A stretch of 64,000 nt of DNA, taken from Setaria digitata. Its lineage: Eukaryota; Nematoda; Chromadorea; Rhabditida; Setariidae. The stretch covers positions 58,649-122,648 of the forward strand of contig RCAB01000163.1 in the NCBI GenBank assembly GCA_003640385.1. Direction: 5' to 3'. Below the pieces are notes generated by a model. It did no database searches. It had not been told where the DNA came from and was given only the letters and a program-made list of their open reading frames with translations. Shown piece after piece: positions 21,919 through 35,419 of the stretch; position 1 is the first letter of the stretch; each line of letters begins with the position of its first letter. The translations under genes were made by a program, and so were the position numbers.

Positions 21919-24900
21919 ATGTCACGCTACGATATTGTGTTATATGGTGCTAGTGGTTTCACAGGAGCCTATGTTCTTAAATTACTGGCTGAAGAGCAGA
22001 AGGAGCAGAAAATGAGCTTTGCTATTGCGGGGCGAAGTGAGACAAGACTAAAAAAGTTACTCGAAAGTACGGGACAAGAACTAGGCAAGCCATTACATTT
22101 CATTTTTTTTTCCGTGTTTTTTTGATAAAATGTCAGCAGTTTTTGCTTTTCCTCTTGTCATACCAATTATGGAACAGAAGGATGCATTGTATTTTCTAAA
22201 GAATATTTAGAAAATGCAGTAAATTTTTTTGGAAACAAAGGAGACTATTTACCGAATGGTAAAGAGGATCTGATATTTGGATTAAAAACAGGAAGTGTGA
22301 AGACGAATGAAGAAAATGAGAGCTTTCCTCATGTTTTAAATGTTTTTATATTTCGAAGTAATTGATACATGAAGGAGATGAAAATCTTTAGGGAGAAATC
22401 TACAAAATGTTCCCATAATTATTGCTAACAGTTACGATGAATCTACGCTAGTCGAAATGGCCAAACAAGCAAAGGTTATCATCAGTGTTGTTGGTCCGGT
22501 AAGTTTCTCGAGATTTTAAGAAAATTTTATTTTTAAATTTTTCCTATTTTTCAGTTATCTACGAAACTCTGCAGTTCCACCTTTTCTATTTTCTTGTTTA
22601 AAATGGCGAAATCTGATCCATCTGTTTACAGTATCGACTGTACGGCGAAGCAGTTGTAAAGGCAGCTGTGGAAAATGGTGCTAGCTATATCGACATTTCT
22701 GGGGAACCTGCAGTAATGATTTGTTAATGATTTTCATTACCCATTTTCATAAATATTCTGTTCCGTGCAGTTGGGAAAGATAGTTTTTTGTGTTTTCTAG
22801 TGTAAATTCAATTTTTATTATAGTTCTTGGAATCTATGCAAATGAAGTATGATGATATTGCTCAAAAAAATGGAGTATATGTGGTTGGTGCCTGTGGATG
22901 GGATAGTATTCCTTGCGATTTGGGTGTTAATTTTTTGAAAAATAAATTCGACGGTCAACTGAATCATGTGGAAACATTCGTGCAGCTGAATACAGGACCA
23001 GCGGTATGATTCTATATGGATTAATTTATGTTATAAGAACTATTTTTCCTCGAGTATTGAACAAAACAACTCTATCTTTAGTATTTATCATTATTCTTGC
23101 TGCTTTGGTGTATTGCTTTCATTTATATTTCTTGTTTTTTTAATTTTTAAAGTACAAATATTTTGTAGCACCTTTCGTGCATGTGTCTTTCAATTGCAGA
23201 AGTTCGATAGTCATTTTTTTTTCTTTTATTTGAAATTAGCAGAGGAACAGTCGAAAGATCGAAAAAGTTTTGAGATTTTGTTATGCATAAGATGGCTTTT
23301 TATATTAAGAAATCAGCACTATGTTACTTTCTGTTAGAATTTTGAAATTGATTGTTTTAGGGCTATTCATTCAATGCAGGTACATATCGCACTTTGGTTT
23401 TGGCCATGGCTAATGTCCTTACCGATGGACTGGGTAAAATAAGGCGAAGCATCATGCCGGAGCGTTTGCCGAGAAGTTCTTTTCGAGCACCAAAGAGGTT
23501 GAAAATTGATATCATCACACCATGTGAGAATTGGCGATATTAAATGCATATTGGTATTTATTTCAACTACATTTGTTTTCCAGAGGTACTTTTTGGTTCA
23601 ATGACAGGATTGATGGGTGGTGTCTTCCATTTTATGGATCAGACAAAAGTGTTGTTTCTCGATCTCAATATTTCGACTACAAGCTTCACAATGTTTTGCC
23701 GGTAAATCTATTTTTATTTCTTTAAGTGCTATGATTTTCGGATTTCTGGGATAGATATTTCGACTGTAATGGACGTGGGCTTATTAATGCTGTGTTTAAT
23801 CTGTAAAAACATATCCTGTGATTGAAAACACGGTCGTGTGTTTAAATATAGAAATGACGTAACAAATCTTCTTGAAAGCAATTCTAAAAATGAAGCCGTT
23901 TTGTTAAGTGTCATTATTCTCTTATTTTTAAAAGTAAATTTAAATCTATTGCATCAATATGCTGCTGGCAAAGTTGTCACGACTTGACAGAACCTTCTAG
24001 TACCAGAAAGTTGGTTTCCTACCTAAGTATATGGTAATATGCAAGATATTGCATTTCAAAATTTACTTTTTTGAGGCGGAGAGTTTTCTTTTGTTTTGTA
24101 TATGTAGTTGTTAATGGAGGATTACTGAGCGCAGAAATGCAGAAATCACCGATTTTACGAATGGCATATTTTCTGCTGTTAAGGGGAATAAAATATCAGA
24201 AATAATGTGGCTTGCTGTGCATTTTCATTTTAAAGCAAATTTGCAGGATCAGGAAGGTAGCAAAGTCGTAGCTGATGTGTAACTAATTTAATGTTGTTTG
24301 AAATGGTTAGGCAGAACTAAATAATAGTGAGGTAACGGTCAGAGATAGTGCTTGTAACATGAAACAGAGGATTGAATCATCATAGTTCAGATTTTTCTAG
24401 TATGCATCCCGTTTCCTGAAATAAATATACAGTGATCGAAGTGGAAATTGGAATAAAGGAAATTCATGCATGTTAAGAGATGGGAATTTGGTAGAAAAAT
24501 AAGGATTGAAAAAATTGCTCAAAAGAAACTGTAAAAATAGAGAGGCATACCAAAAAAAAAAAAAAGTGAAGAAAGGATAGGAGAAAAGGGGACCCTATTA
24601 AACAACCATGAATCGATTAAGACTATTCTCTCTCTTTTGAAAACACAGGAAAGAAGTGTTGGATGTGTTTTTCGTTTTTTCTTTCTAAAAAAAAATAACT
24701 CCATACTGAAAGGATAATTATTAAGGATAATTGTTTTCTGTTTGTTTGATGTAATGATAAATGATAGTTATGCCTGGTTCAAGATAAAAAACATAAAGGG
24801 TGTCTGTAGTTTGTAGATAGTCTGTACCATCATCGATTGATTAAAGTACGAAACAGGAATAGTAATTTCATCATTTATCGGTTCCTATCTTTTTTGTATT

Positions 24901-26582
24901 TGAAGAGTCTGTACGATAGAAGGAAAGTTGTAGGTGCTGAATTTTATATGAAATAAAACAGAATCTGTGTAAAGAAATCAAAGATACAAGTGCAAATAGA
25001 CTATTCATTTTTAGGATTAAATATTTTGTGGAAAAAAAGCCCCCAACGCTAGCAAAGCAAGAATAATAGAAGGAGGGACACTTCTTTTTTTCTTGTGTGT
25101 CCTTCTTTTCTCCTATATGTCACTTCCTTGATATGTTAAGACTACGTTAAGACATCTTTTTTGGTTAGAATATAAAAAATATTTCTCGTTGATGTTTACT
25201 GTAACAAAACTTTGGTTGGTATAATTTTTTGTTATTTATGCCAATTTGTAATAGTGTTCGAATTATTCGTACTTGGTACACAATTAACAGCGTAAACCTT
25301 TGGTTGACGAATTGATTGTTTGTTGCTTTATCACAGCAGGATAATTATTTCTTTTATTCATGGCATTTTCAGTATCTCTTCAATTCCCATTAGCTATAAC
25401 GAGCTATAACGTTATAACACCATCAGTAGTCATCTATACTTTTAATTATAAATCTAATTAGCCAGGTTTTTATAGGTTCGATACTGGCCGGTCAATTTTC
25501 AAAGTTCATTGCAGTTTGCACAATATAATTTCTTGTATTTGTTGTGGTACGGGTATTTAAGTTCAATAAATACTGCTATAGCACATTTCAGGTTCAAGTA
25601 GAAACATTTATTCGTGTCAAGTCAATTATTTCGGCTTTTCTTCTTTCGTTATGGCTTGTGGTTTTTGGCGTCGCAGCTAAAATATCCTTCATGAAAGATT
25701 TTTTGTTGGCATATCCAGGCTTGTGCAGCTTTGGGATGTTTAAAGAGTCGGGACCTACACCTGAACAGGAAAAATATATTTTTAAATTTGATTTTTATGC
25801 TAATTCTTTGGCGAAAGAGACCTTTTCAGTGTCATATCAATAAACAGTGACTTTAAGTGCAGTTATTGTTACATTTGCTTTGAACTGTTGCTTGTGTTTC
25901 AGGTAGAACAAGCGTCGTTTATATACTGGTTCTTTGGTACTGGCTGGACGGAAAAGCATAGCTCTTTTGATGAATATAAGGTCAAACCAGATAAACAGGT
26001 AGGCCGGGTTCTATTAGAATTTCGTAAATATGGTAGAGCCATTGTGTCTATATACCATGCGACTTATTTCTTTCTTATCACATTTATGGATTTGACAGAT
26101 GTAGCTGATGTAATATATCTAAGATAAATTAAAATTCTCTTTTCTGCTAGTATGATTTTCTGCAGATGACAGCCCGTTGTACAGGCCCAGATGCCGGATA
26201 TATTGCCACTTCAGCTTGCGCTGTGGCTGCTGCACTATCGCTGCTCATTGACGCTGACAAACTTCCAAAAGGGTTTCTTTTAAAATAAAGTATTTGAATT
26301 CACTAGAGTTAATTCGAAATAGAAATTATTTAGGACTAAGCTGTTGTGCTGTTTGTTAGAAAATTTTGTATGAGTTTTTGTCACGTGCAGAAACCTCGAG
26401 CTTGTTTGAATTAGGCAAATTTACCGGACTTCTTTTAATTTTTATAATTGTCACGACAAATAATGGTTGAATTATCTTGCAGTGGCGTATATACATCAGC
26501 AGCTGCATTCAAGAACACAGGCATCTACGGTCGTCTTGAAAAATACGGCGTTCGGTTTGAAATTGTTGACCAACTTCACTGA
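21919..26582 (+). CDS. SCCPDH: Saccharopine dehydrogenase-like oxidoreductase (SCCPDH family)
   Basis: Ten exons: 21919-22084, 22392-22498, 22632-22712, 22824-23003, 23361-23497, 23584-23701, 25592-25828, 25903-25998, 26166-26272 and 26483-26582, giving about 442 residues (human SCCPDH is 429). The N-terminal Rossmann fold begins YDIVLYGASGFTGAYVLK, with the dinucleotide motif GASGFTG. Next come AGRSETRLKKLL, VIISVVGPYRLYGEAVVKA, YIDISGEPAFLESM and GVYVVGACGWDSIPCDLG, all typical of the family. A hydrophobic segment (residues about 265-300, IISAFLLSLWLVVFGVAA) matches the membrane-hairpin region. The C terminus has DAGYIATSACAVAAALSLL and GGVYTSAAAF. Animal members associate with membranes or lipid droplets, and their substrate is not established. 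Intron 1 uses a GC donor; intron 6 is 1.9 kb. The gene converges on the sulfurtransferase gene. Confidence 0.94.
23702..25591 (+). other. Large intron 6 of the SCCPDH-like gene
   Basis: 1.89 kb, several times longer than the other introns of this gene (100-400 bp). AT-rich; I see no nested gene or recognisable mobile element in it. Confidence 0.7.
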
Positions 26583-27049
26583 TATTATTTTCATACTGTT
26601 CTCACCTTGTTTGTTATCTTTGCTATAATTTACTCGTTTCACTTATAAATCATTCTTTTATTATAATCTATGATAAACCTTTAAAAAAAACAGTATTAAG
26701 GTAAGCTTTAAAAAAAAAACAACAACAATAAGTTGCGTGTAGTAACTTATCATTGGTCATGCATGGTGATAGGGAAGTTGTATAAACCATTTCAAAAGCA
26801 GGTCTAAAAACAATTTAAGCAGAAAACCGACTGCAGAAAATATTTGTTTGGTAGCCTTTTTTGCCATTTTAATATATTTTTGACATATTAATTTTTTTTA
26901 CTGCTCGCTAAAGTTATTTCCGTTGTTAAATCAACCGCTAATTTTAACCGCTTTGTGCATAGTATGAAAGGGTTCTAAGGAAGTGCTCAGCTTTGATTGT
27001 ACTCTCTATCACCTTATATAATTAAATTAAATCGTCGTCCGAGTGGAAG
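26583..27049. other. Short convergent spacer
   Basis: About 470 bp between the SCCPDH-like stop (+) and the sulfurtransferase stop (-). AT-rich with A and T runs. It must hold both 3' ends; AATAAG/AACAATAAG near 26725 is a possible signal. No gene seen. Confidence 0.5.
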
Positions 27050-29274
27050 CTATTCCGAAATTCTTTCTGGATCGCGATTTTGTAACTCAAGGCATGACCC
27101 ATGGTAGACACGTGGGCGCACCGATGGGAACAAATCCTCAATAACGAGATTCAGCATACAAGCCTGTATCCCTCGTAAACATTGTGATATGACTGGAAGG
27201 TCTCGTTTGAAACCGCACGAGAGTAGCCCTAAAGATACTTTCACAGTCATATGGATTTACATGGGGGAATGGCCATCATTTAAGGCAGCTGATATTTGAT
27301 AAATTTAGTTCTTCATTAAATAAAAAGAGGATTTCGTTTTCTTGATTAAATTAACACCATGACTTAAGTCATAATTTGTTAAACTGTCCTTCGTAATTAA
27401 ATTTCTAAATGTGTGCCTTCACCATTTCGATTAATGAAATCATAATTTATAAAAATCAAAACTAAAATAAATCAAAGTCATAATTTACATCTTTTGAGCT
27501 CGTCTGGATTTTTTAAGTGACCATTTTTATCGATCATTTCTACCGCTGGTGCACACTTCGTTCCCGGCACATGTGAACCATGAACTTCTTAAAATTTATT
27601 TTAGAAAAAATTCCAAACTCTTCAAACAGATAGAGTTTAAAATGGATCGAACTAGTAAAAGTGGAAAGAAAAAATACAAACTGTTTGGATCGAGCATAGA
27701 ATCAGCTTTTCCCTCAAATTGTTCTCTCGGACGCGAGTCGAAAAAGTTTATCTAGGAAAAAAATTTCGTTAAATAAAATAAAGCAATTTTCTTTATATCA
27801 ATTACTTCATATATAGCCCATATTTGTTACAAAGATAGTACGATCTTCTGATGTGCGATGTTCAAATATATCTATGATAAAAGTGTCTAGTAACACGTCA
27901 GCACTAACTTGCTAATTATTATGATAAATCAATTCAATATGCAAATGCAGTTAAAAATTGCTCATTCAAATCCAAATTAACTTCGTCAGCGATAAATTTT
28001 TTAAAGCGCAAATGACCCACCTGGTCGGCTTTATCAAACATATTCTTCTTGTTGGAATCCACCGCACTAAGTTCTTCATATGTTACAATATAATCCGAAC
28101 AAAGCTTTGCCTCCCAATTACCTGGCTAAAAATGTGATTTTGGACTTCGGTAGTTTCTTTATCTTTTCTCAAAATACCAATGGATGGACGTATTTAAAGA
28201 AATGAAAAAAGTGTAGAAGAAAAGTTTTTGTGAAATTCTCTGGGTAAATCAGTGATCGACTTCATTTTAAAAGAATTAAGAATTCACTCTGTTGAAATAA
28301 ATCTTACTTTAACTGCTGATACCTCTGAGGTAATTTCACCGCTATCTTCTATCCAGGCTTTCAAGCCACCGTCCATAACAGAAACGGCATCATGACCGTA
28401 GTACTGCAAAATATGACTATGCTGAGGACATAGCTATTTCACGAGACTACCGACATTTTATAAATTTTCTAAGCTAGTTCACCAAAATCCATAGCAGGCA
28501 TTATCGAACTACAAAAACGAAAAAATTTGAATCGTGGTATATAAAAGCTGACTAAGAGCAATGCAGGGACAAATATAAATTATTACCAAACCTCTACCAG
28601 TTCTTAAGGGGAACTTTTAACGCTAACCTTGAATAGCCAAGCAATGCGACTGGGAAACATCATGCCACCGATATGCTGTCTTCCGTATAAGACGATATGC
28701 TCTGACCGATTGATACCCAATAAACGGGCATATTTTTGGAATATTTCAGGTGGATACATGGCATAAGGTTCATAGAGACCCGGAAAGGTAGCTATGCTGA
28801 GGTCTATGTGAACTGCTTGAGGAATATGCATCTTCAAGTAGTCGAGGCGCTGCCTGAAATCAGTCATTTCACTGAATAAAGTAAAAGAAGTATTGCTTAC
28901 ATCTCATTCAGCTGCTTATGCTTCAAATAATTAAAGCTGAAAGTACTTCGTGTCCATACTCATCATTTCTTCGAATTTTCCATACTTCGTCTTCATAAAT
29001 TCCTCGTGATATCGAGGTGGAAAATCTCCAGCGCAATCCAGTAATCGGTAGCCATTACCATTTCTGAAGCCACCTTTCTGAAGTTCATTACTGGTTATAA
29101 TCTAATATTAGTTCTTTACAATTACGATTTTAAATCTCAAATAATGCGGTGAAAAGGAAAGTAGAATGAAAATCACTCATCATTTGACTATTTATTAATT
29201 AACAGTTTTAACCAGTAACAAACTTTTAGAATGTCAGCAACCACTGAAGTCGTGATGAAGTTTTTTAATTTCAT
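27050..29274 (-). CDS. Mercaptopyruvate/thiosulfate sulfurtransferase (two rhodanese domains)
   Basis: Minus-strand exons join to a two-domain rhodanese. The N domain has RNGNGYRLLDCAGDF (exon from 29101), then HIPQAVHIDLSIATFPGLYEPY and KYARLLGINRSEHIVLYGR (about 28626-28865), then GHDAVSVMDGGLKAW (about 28320-28403). The linker exon has PGNWEAKLCSDYIVTYEEL. The C domain has FFDSRPREQFEGKAD, then GSHVPGTKCAPAVEMID, and the last exon 27050-27228 has PVISQCLRGIQACML and RDPERISE. The family moves sulfane sulfur from 3-mercaptopyruvate or thiosulfate to acceptors, in mitochondria or cytosol. The active-site loop reads CLRGIQA; the catalytic Cys is present, but the usual CGxGxTA is altered. The N-terminal exon at 29224-29274 (MKLKNFITTSVVADILK) fits in phase but is tentative. 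Confidence 0.9.
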
Positions 29275-31749
29275 TTTCTGGTAAATAAGGATTGCGGCAA
29301 AAATTGCAACCCTGCAAGGATGACAACGATACTTCGCAGTAATGCAGTAACATATCGCAATCGTAGTACAATCAGATTACGCTCGCCTAAAATAATGATA
29401 GAAGTGATTTGCGCAGTTGCTAGTTATTAGAAATGGGCTATACCTGCTTGCACATATATTCAAATTACTTCAAAGTAGTGCTACCATGCGTACAAATAAA
29501 GATGTGTACAAATACTTCATACCTGCACAGACATTTCACACCTGCAGACAACTAATCGTAACAGAATCTCATTCCACAGCTCGGTAGGATGTATTCTGAA
29601 TTTATGAACAAAATTTTATGATGAAAAAATCACGAAAGAAAGCGAAATGTAAAGGAGTGAAGAGCATTTGGACAAAGAGATTTAGACTGAATTAGCTAGA
29701 GAAAGTCTCAGCTTGATCAATGATGATCATATGTTCTCGAGAGTGTGTGTGTTTGTGTTTTAGAAGTGAGAGAAATGAAATGAAGAGTGAGTGTTGGAAG
29801 AGTGTCAAGACAAACAGCCGAAAGTGATAGGGTGATAGGGAATGAACAGGTAGTGATAAAATAGCTGAAAGAGGAGTGATAGGACCGTATAGGATCCGTG
29901 AAATTTCTGGTAAAGTTGTAATTTATTGTGTAATTCTCATCCACGGTGATAACAACAGTGATAATACTATTATTATTAATAATAATAACAATAGCAATAA
30001 TAGTAATGACAATAATGGATAATAATAATTGATAGTACTGAGAATTTCTTTTTTAATTTTTTTTCGGTTTAACTTTAGCCATAAGCTAAGATATACTGAA
30101 ATTCCGACCTATGACTTTCCCTTGACTTTTTAATATTAAAATTAGAATCAGGTAATGGTGCTCAGTGAAAACCATCTTAAAACTTGTTTAAGATAAATAA
30201 ACAAAATAACTTTACCATAAGATAAATAACTTTTTCGATAACGTGAAAAGCGAAAAAAAAAAAAGCAAGAAAAATGATACTTTTCGAAGGAGCACTTTGA
30301 GAAGATAAATAAATCTTGGAAAAATTTCTCTTTTATGAGATTCTGTGCACATTCATTGAAGATTTTTCAGATTTGAAAGTTTATTGAAATCGATTACCAA
30401 ATTCTTGTTTTCAAAAGAACAATTCATCTCATTTCCTAAAATGGATACATTTCATGCATCAGCGGCATAAATTACACTTTTATCGTGGTATGTTTGGCAA
30501 AAAAAATTCATATTGATTCCCAGATATTTAGCCGGAATGCATAGAGCGAAACTAGATTGTGTACTTTTGATGTGAAATTTTAATGAAACCAGGTACCAGT
30601 AGTTTGAAAATAAAATTTGACTATTTTCATTGAAATTCAATATTCCTTTACATTTCCCACTTCCTTTTGATCTAATGCAATATATATTAATCACTTGCAG
30701 GAAAATATAAAAAAATGTCTGGATTAGTAATAATTCATTCATTCCAAATATAAATTAGAATTTCTTAATGATGAAAGCGTAATTTTTTGAAAATATCGTA
30801 GCATATTATCAGAATTGAAGATTTCAATTTAATAACAGACCGGTAGAGACCAGTCAGTTTACGGATTTCATAACAGTTGGCTTCTTTTTTCACTTTTCCT
30901 TCTGCATTCAAAAGTAATTATTCATCCGATTTTATGGAACTTTCATGGTACTTCCCCAATATGGGTTATTTTTCAGTGCAAATAAGGTTTGTTAGGTAGT
31001 AAAGATAGCTTAGATTCGTTGCACTGATTAGACATAATGATCAGATGACAATTTAAGTTTGCAGATTTATCAGCTATTAGGTTCATATACCGGGTAAGTA
31101 AGTGGCAAGCGAAATGCAGAAAGGTAGAATCTAATTCACATGTCCCACTGATCTGAGAAACAATTTTGTTTGCGAATCATTACAACGGTTTTTTTGTTGA
31201 ATAACTTTTGCTTTAATATTTTTCGGGAAATTCCTCTAGTTAAGAAGTGTGAAAAATCCTTTACCCACTATGGAGAATTCGAGAGTACATGGTAGAATTA
31301 TTTATGAAAAAATACAAGAATTTATTTTCATTACTGACACTGTTGATTGCCATCTGCTTGGCTCATTTGAATATATCGATAGAATCCAAGTAGAGATAGA
31401 TAAGGCATTATCCAGACCAGAAATTTAGAAAACGGCCAATACTTTATGTTGCAATAACAATTCCATTATTATTGCAATTTTGTGACTGTGCATTGAAATA
31501 AACAAATTTCCTGAGAAATATTCAAAAATAATGTCAAATATAATTGCATTTCTGACGATATTTAGAAATTTCTCAATGATCACTGCTCGTTATTGTTTAG
31601 AAAAATTGTTAGCAGTGAGTTGTTGGTGAAGGAAATGCGATGTCAGATTCATGGTCCAGAAAAGAACAGTCTCACGTGTACATTTATTTACAGGTGACTA
31701 AAATAAGCGATAATGATAAGGTTGAAGTACTATTAATACGATTCAACTA
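29275..31749. other. Intergenic, no gene recognised
   Basis: AT-rich. Contains an imperfect AAT/ATT simple repeat at about 29960-30030. Short ORFs do not look like proteins and are not connected by splice sites. Confidence 0.5.
29960..30030. repeat. Imperfect AAT/ATT simple repeat
   Basis: Interrupted trinucleotide tract with units such as ATT, AAT, ACA and AGT, read directly from the sequence. Confidence 0.8.
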
Positions 31750-32678
31750 ATGAACCTTCCTATTAGAGCTAATGCTAAACGACGACGAAATGTCTGTTTC
31801 ATAAGTGGAATTGGTAATTAGTAATTACTTTAATTAATTACTTTAATTTAACTTGCAAACATTCCAGCTGTTGCAAGCGGTTATTGCTATAGTTGTGGCA
31901 AGTTGGTTAGTGACTGTGTGTGCTCTGAGAAAGGGCGAACGCAAAGATTTGATGAAAGCTTCGAACATTGTTTCTATGCCAGAAGTAAAGCACAGGATTC
32001 TACTATCTTCACTGTAGAAGAAGTGAAAAGTCAGTTAGGTGTTTAGTCGGTATTCCAGCATTTTAGGGAGTTGAGGGAGTGAAGTTTGTTGCTGTTGAAG
32101 AGTAAGATGTTCCTGATGGAAGTTTCTTAATTACAGGTGCGGAAGTTCAAGTTAGATTTCTCTGAAAAGCAGCAGCAGCAGGAGGTGGATGTAGATTTGG
32201 ATGCAGCATTGGATGATATGAGAAATAATGCGGCGGTGACAACAAACAAATTACCAAAAAAGAATGGGGTCGTAGAGAAGCTGAATAAAAGCACTCGACC
32301 TAGAGCTAGAGCATTGGAGGTCATCATGTTCATCTGGCTAAATTTGCACTTATTTATATCATACTTCTGGTCTATATTTGGTAGATTAGGATTAATGTTG
32401 ATGAACTCTTTCTCATCCCACACTAACAATTTTAGGTGTTTTAGTAATCACTACTAGAATCACCTGGTATTATCGAAATAGAGCCAGAACCACCCGAGTA
32501 ATACAACTGTTAAATGAATGAGATCTAAAATTACTGATCAGTCCGATCTTGACTGATTAAAATCTGGACGAGATCTTCTTGGCTAACAGCGTGTAAATAA
32601 AATAAATATGAAAGAGGTAGTTTTTTCTTTCAGGCTCATACTACTAGCACTGATCAAGACGTAAGCCTTAATTTTTAG
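31750..32678 (+). CDS. Small unrecognised Cys-containing, charged protein
   Basis: Exons 31750-31813, 31868-32022, 32137-32319 and 32634-32678 join in consistent phase, giving about 148 residues. The N-terminal part is basic (ANAKRRRNVCF), followed by a compact Cys group YCYSCGKLVSDCVCSEKG (CxxC-x6-CxC) that could bind a metal. Then comes FTVEEVRKFKLDFSEKQQQQ with an acidic DVDLDAALDDM and a Lys-rich stretch. I do not recognise the family. Exon 2 is also fully open in another frame, which would encode a hydrophobic LLQAVIAIVVASWLVTVCAL and joins equally well via a donor at about 31984, so the true frame is unsettled. Downstream acceptors at 32679 and about 33335 could give other C termini, for example KPSVGSFKKLKTDSTQ ending at about 33420. 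Confidence 0.45.
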
Positions 32679-33420
32679 AAAATTGAAGAAAGAGGTGAAA
32701 GATGCAAAGAAACTGAAAGGGAAGAAGCAACACAAAGTAGTTTTCAGAAGCAAGGAATGACAAACAGAAGCCAATCAGACTCGAGAATTGCAAAAAACTC
32801 ACAAGAAATAGCCGAAGGCAACAGCAAATGCCAGGAAGTATCGTCCCAGTGTTGCTTTGCTTATTTCAGTACTAACTATACTATTAATTAATCTATATGG
32901 ACTATTATATCGGCAAGGGTACCAGGAGAATAGTATTAAGCTTGACTCATTTCAGGAAGTGGATTAGTGGTACCTTATATAAATACTAATATAAATACTA
33001 AAGAATGCCATGAGCAAGGTAGTGGGTAATATGAAGTTTGAAATAGCCTTAATTCAGTCCTAACTTATTAATTTAGTATCATACTCTTCGATTTTCAAAT
33101 TTATATATTGAATTTTACGAATTTCCCAAGTTCTTCATCACAAATCACTCACCGTGATAAAAATAGTGATTAAAAAAATATTTTTTGGGAAAACTCGCTG
33201 GAATAATTATTTTAATGGAGGATCGAAAACACCCTATGCGTAATTTTTGCTCCACAAATAAGAAAGATGATTTGACTGCGTTTTCTGTTTAAAAAAAAAA
33301 ATGAAAATAATTAGGATGTAAATTTCATTAAACAGAAAACCAAGCCATCGGTTGGAAGTTTCAAGAAATTAAAAACTGATTCGACACAACATCAACGCTC
33401 GGAATCTGATGAAGGATAAA

Positions 33421-35419
33421 GTAATATCACATATGCTAATCTTCATTGTTTATGTTAAGCATTACAAATGAATTCGAATGCTGAATGGTCGATGTGTTTC
33501 TATAAGAAATCATAAAATTCTTTTGGTTCTCATTCTGATCATATAAGTTTGCTAAGACTGTCTGCGCTACCTTCAAATTACTGCACATTGGTGATTTATG
33601 TAAATTTCCGTGTTATGAGAAATTTAGGAAATTGTACTCAGCATTCCTCCGATATGAATAAGGTACATGTCAATTTTTAATGCAAACTACTGGAAGGTGA
33701 AGGAGTCAGATAGAAGTAATTTATTCTTCCGCTTTCAGAAATCTAATGATTTTCTTAAAATGGAACTTAAGGTCACAAAAAAAAAAAAAAAAAAAAAAAA
33801 AAAAACAAAGCATAGAAAGATTCATATTAATCTTTAAACAACCATAAATAAAGTGAAAAATTTTCTACATTATCTTCTGGAAGTCTTTCTTACAGATAGC
33901 AATAGAATGCATTTTTTTAAGAATCTTTCATAAAATAGGATAAGTTGACCTGAAGTCGGTGTATTTGAAAAGCAGGGGTGGAAAGTGGTCGTCTTGGAAA
34001 CAATGCTAATTTACAATTCGATAAAATTTAGCTTAGCGTTGCTGCATGAATTAATTCTCGTCTGCTACTGAATCTAACTTTTTATACCTAAGCAATCATG
34101 CTACAAATGCAGTCTGAGATGACAGATTCTTCTGAAATTAGTGTCAACCTCTAACGAGAACAATTTTGTCCCAATAATAATTTGCGTCAGCCTCTGTAGA
34201 GATCAATTTTATCTCATAAATATAATACCAAAAAAATAATAATTTATCAGGAAACTGTGAAGAGAGGAATATTACTATTAATATCAATTTTAGGATTGTT
34301 GCATTTTTTTTTCATCAGTTTTTCAGGTTCTGATAAAGAATTAGTGTTTTATGTTCGTTCCAAAAATCTCTAAAGATATCTGTAACCATTTCTGGTTGTG
34401 GTATTGCTACTTTCACTAGCAAACTTTGAAAATTTTTAACTTGCATGATGACATCACTGACACTTGACTTTGGTTATATTGTGATCAGTGATGAAATTCT
34501 ATAATTAATTAATAAATTGTGTAGATGGGGAAGAACTTGAAGTCTCACTCATTTATCAGCTAAAAAAAACCACTGACAGTAAGTGATCAAAATTTAAGAC
34601 TTTTACATAAAATTTAATTGAAATGTACACATAGTACTGGCACAGTTACTAAATTATAACACTGCAAAGAAAATATTCTGCATTAGCTTTACAGGATCAT
34701 AATTCGAAAAGAGCCAATCGAATATGAAACAAGTAAAATTTTGAAGTGGCAGAGAGACACATAATGCATACTTCTAATGTCATCAGTAAAAAAGGTTAAA
34801 ATAATTTGACATGCTGCTAATTCATTGCCGAATTGTATCCATTTCGAGGCTAATTGAATAAATTAAAATGCGGATGTACGATGAATCTTACTTTCATCGT
34901 AAGCAAACATTTTAGAATTATTAATTTCTCATTGAAAAATGAGTACAAATTGTTCAGAAGTGAAAGTGTGACTTACTAATATGCGCATATGGCAGAATTT
35001 CGAAACATATTGAAATATTTAATTTGTTAACAAATTAGTACATAGATAGATACCTTGAACAGAGGAAATTTTAAAAACAAAGGAGAGTTAATTGATTCCA
35101 GTAGTTCTAATAACAAGTGGAAAGCAATAAAATGTTAACTATAAAAGAATTTTAAAACGGCACAATATCTTCCATCGTTTCAAAGTGAATCACTAATATC
35201 ATTGCAGTCATTAATGTCACTATGTTTAATTGTTCTAAGTTTATTCGAATATATAACCAGTCTTAAGTGGTTTGTGAAGTCATTACGGAATAAGGTAAAA
35301 AATTGACACATAAAAGGATCTTTTTTGTCATATTTTATGAGGTAAGTCTGAATTTCTTCATTTTCAGTAGTTCATTAAACTATCACGCTTTTTAAGTTGT
35401 ACTAAGATAATAAATGATC
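33421..35419. other. Intergenic, no gene recognised
   Basis: AT-rich, with a poly-A run of about 28 bases at 33778-33805. No ORF or splice chain that I can support. Confidence 0.5.

Noticed and set aside
25481..25500. GGTTCGATACTGG as a possible tRNA B box
   Set aside because: No matching A box, acceptor stem or cloverleaf could be formed around it.
31265..31440. Signal-peptide-like ORF (MKKYKNLFSLLTLLIAICLA)
   Set aside because: Looks like a leader but its only donor is out of phase with the next exon and an overlapping frame is equally open; no support as a gene.
32639..32790. Further 70-codon frame after 32679 as an added exon of the small Cys gene
   Set aside because: Joining it to the preceding exon would need an 18-nt intron; kept only as a possible alternative acceptor.
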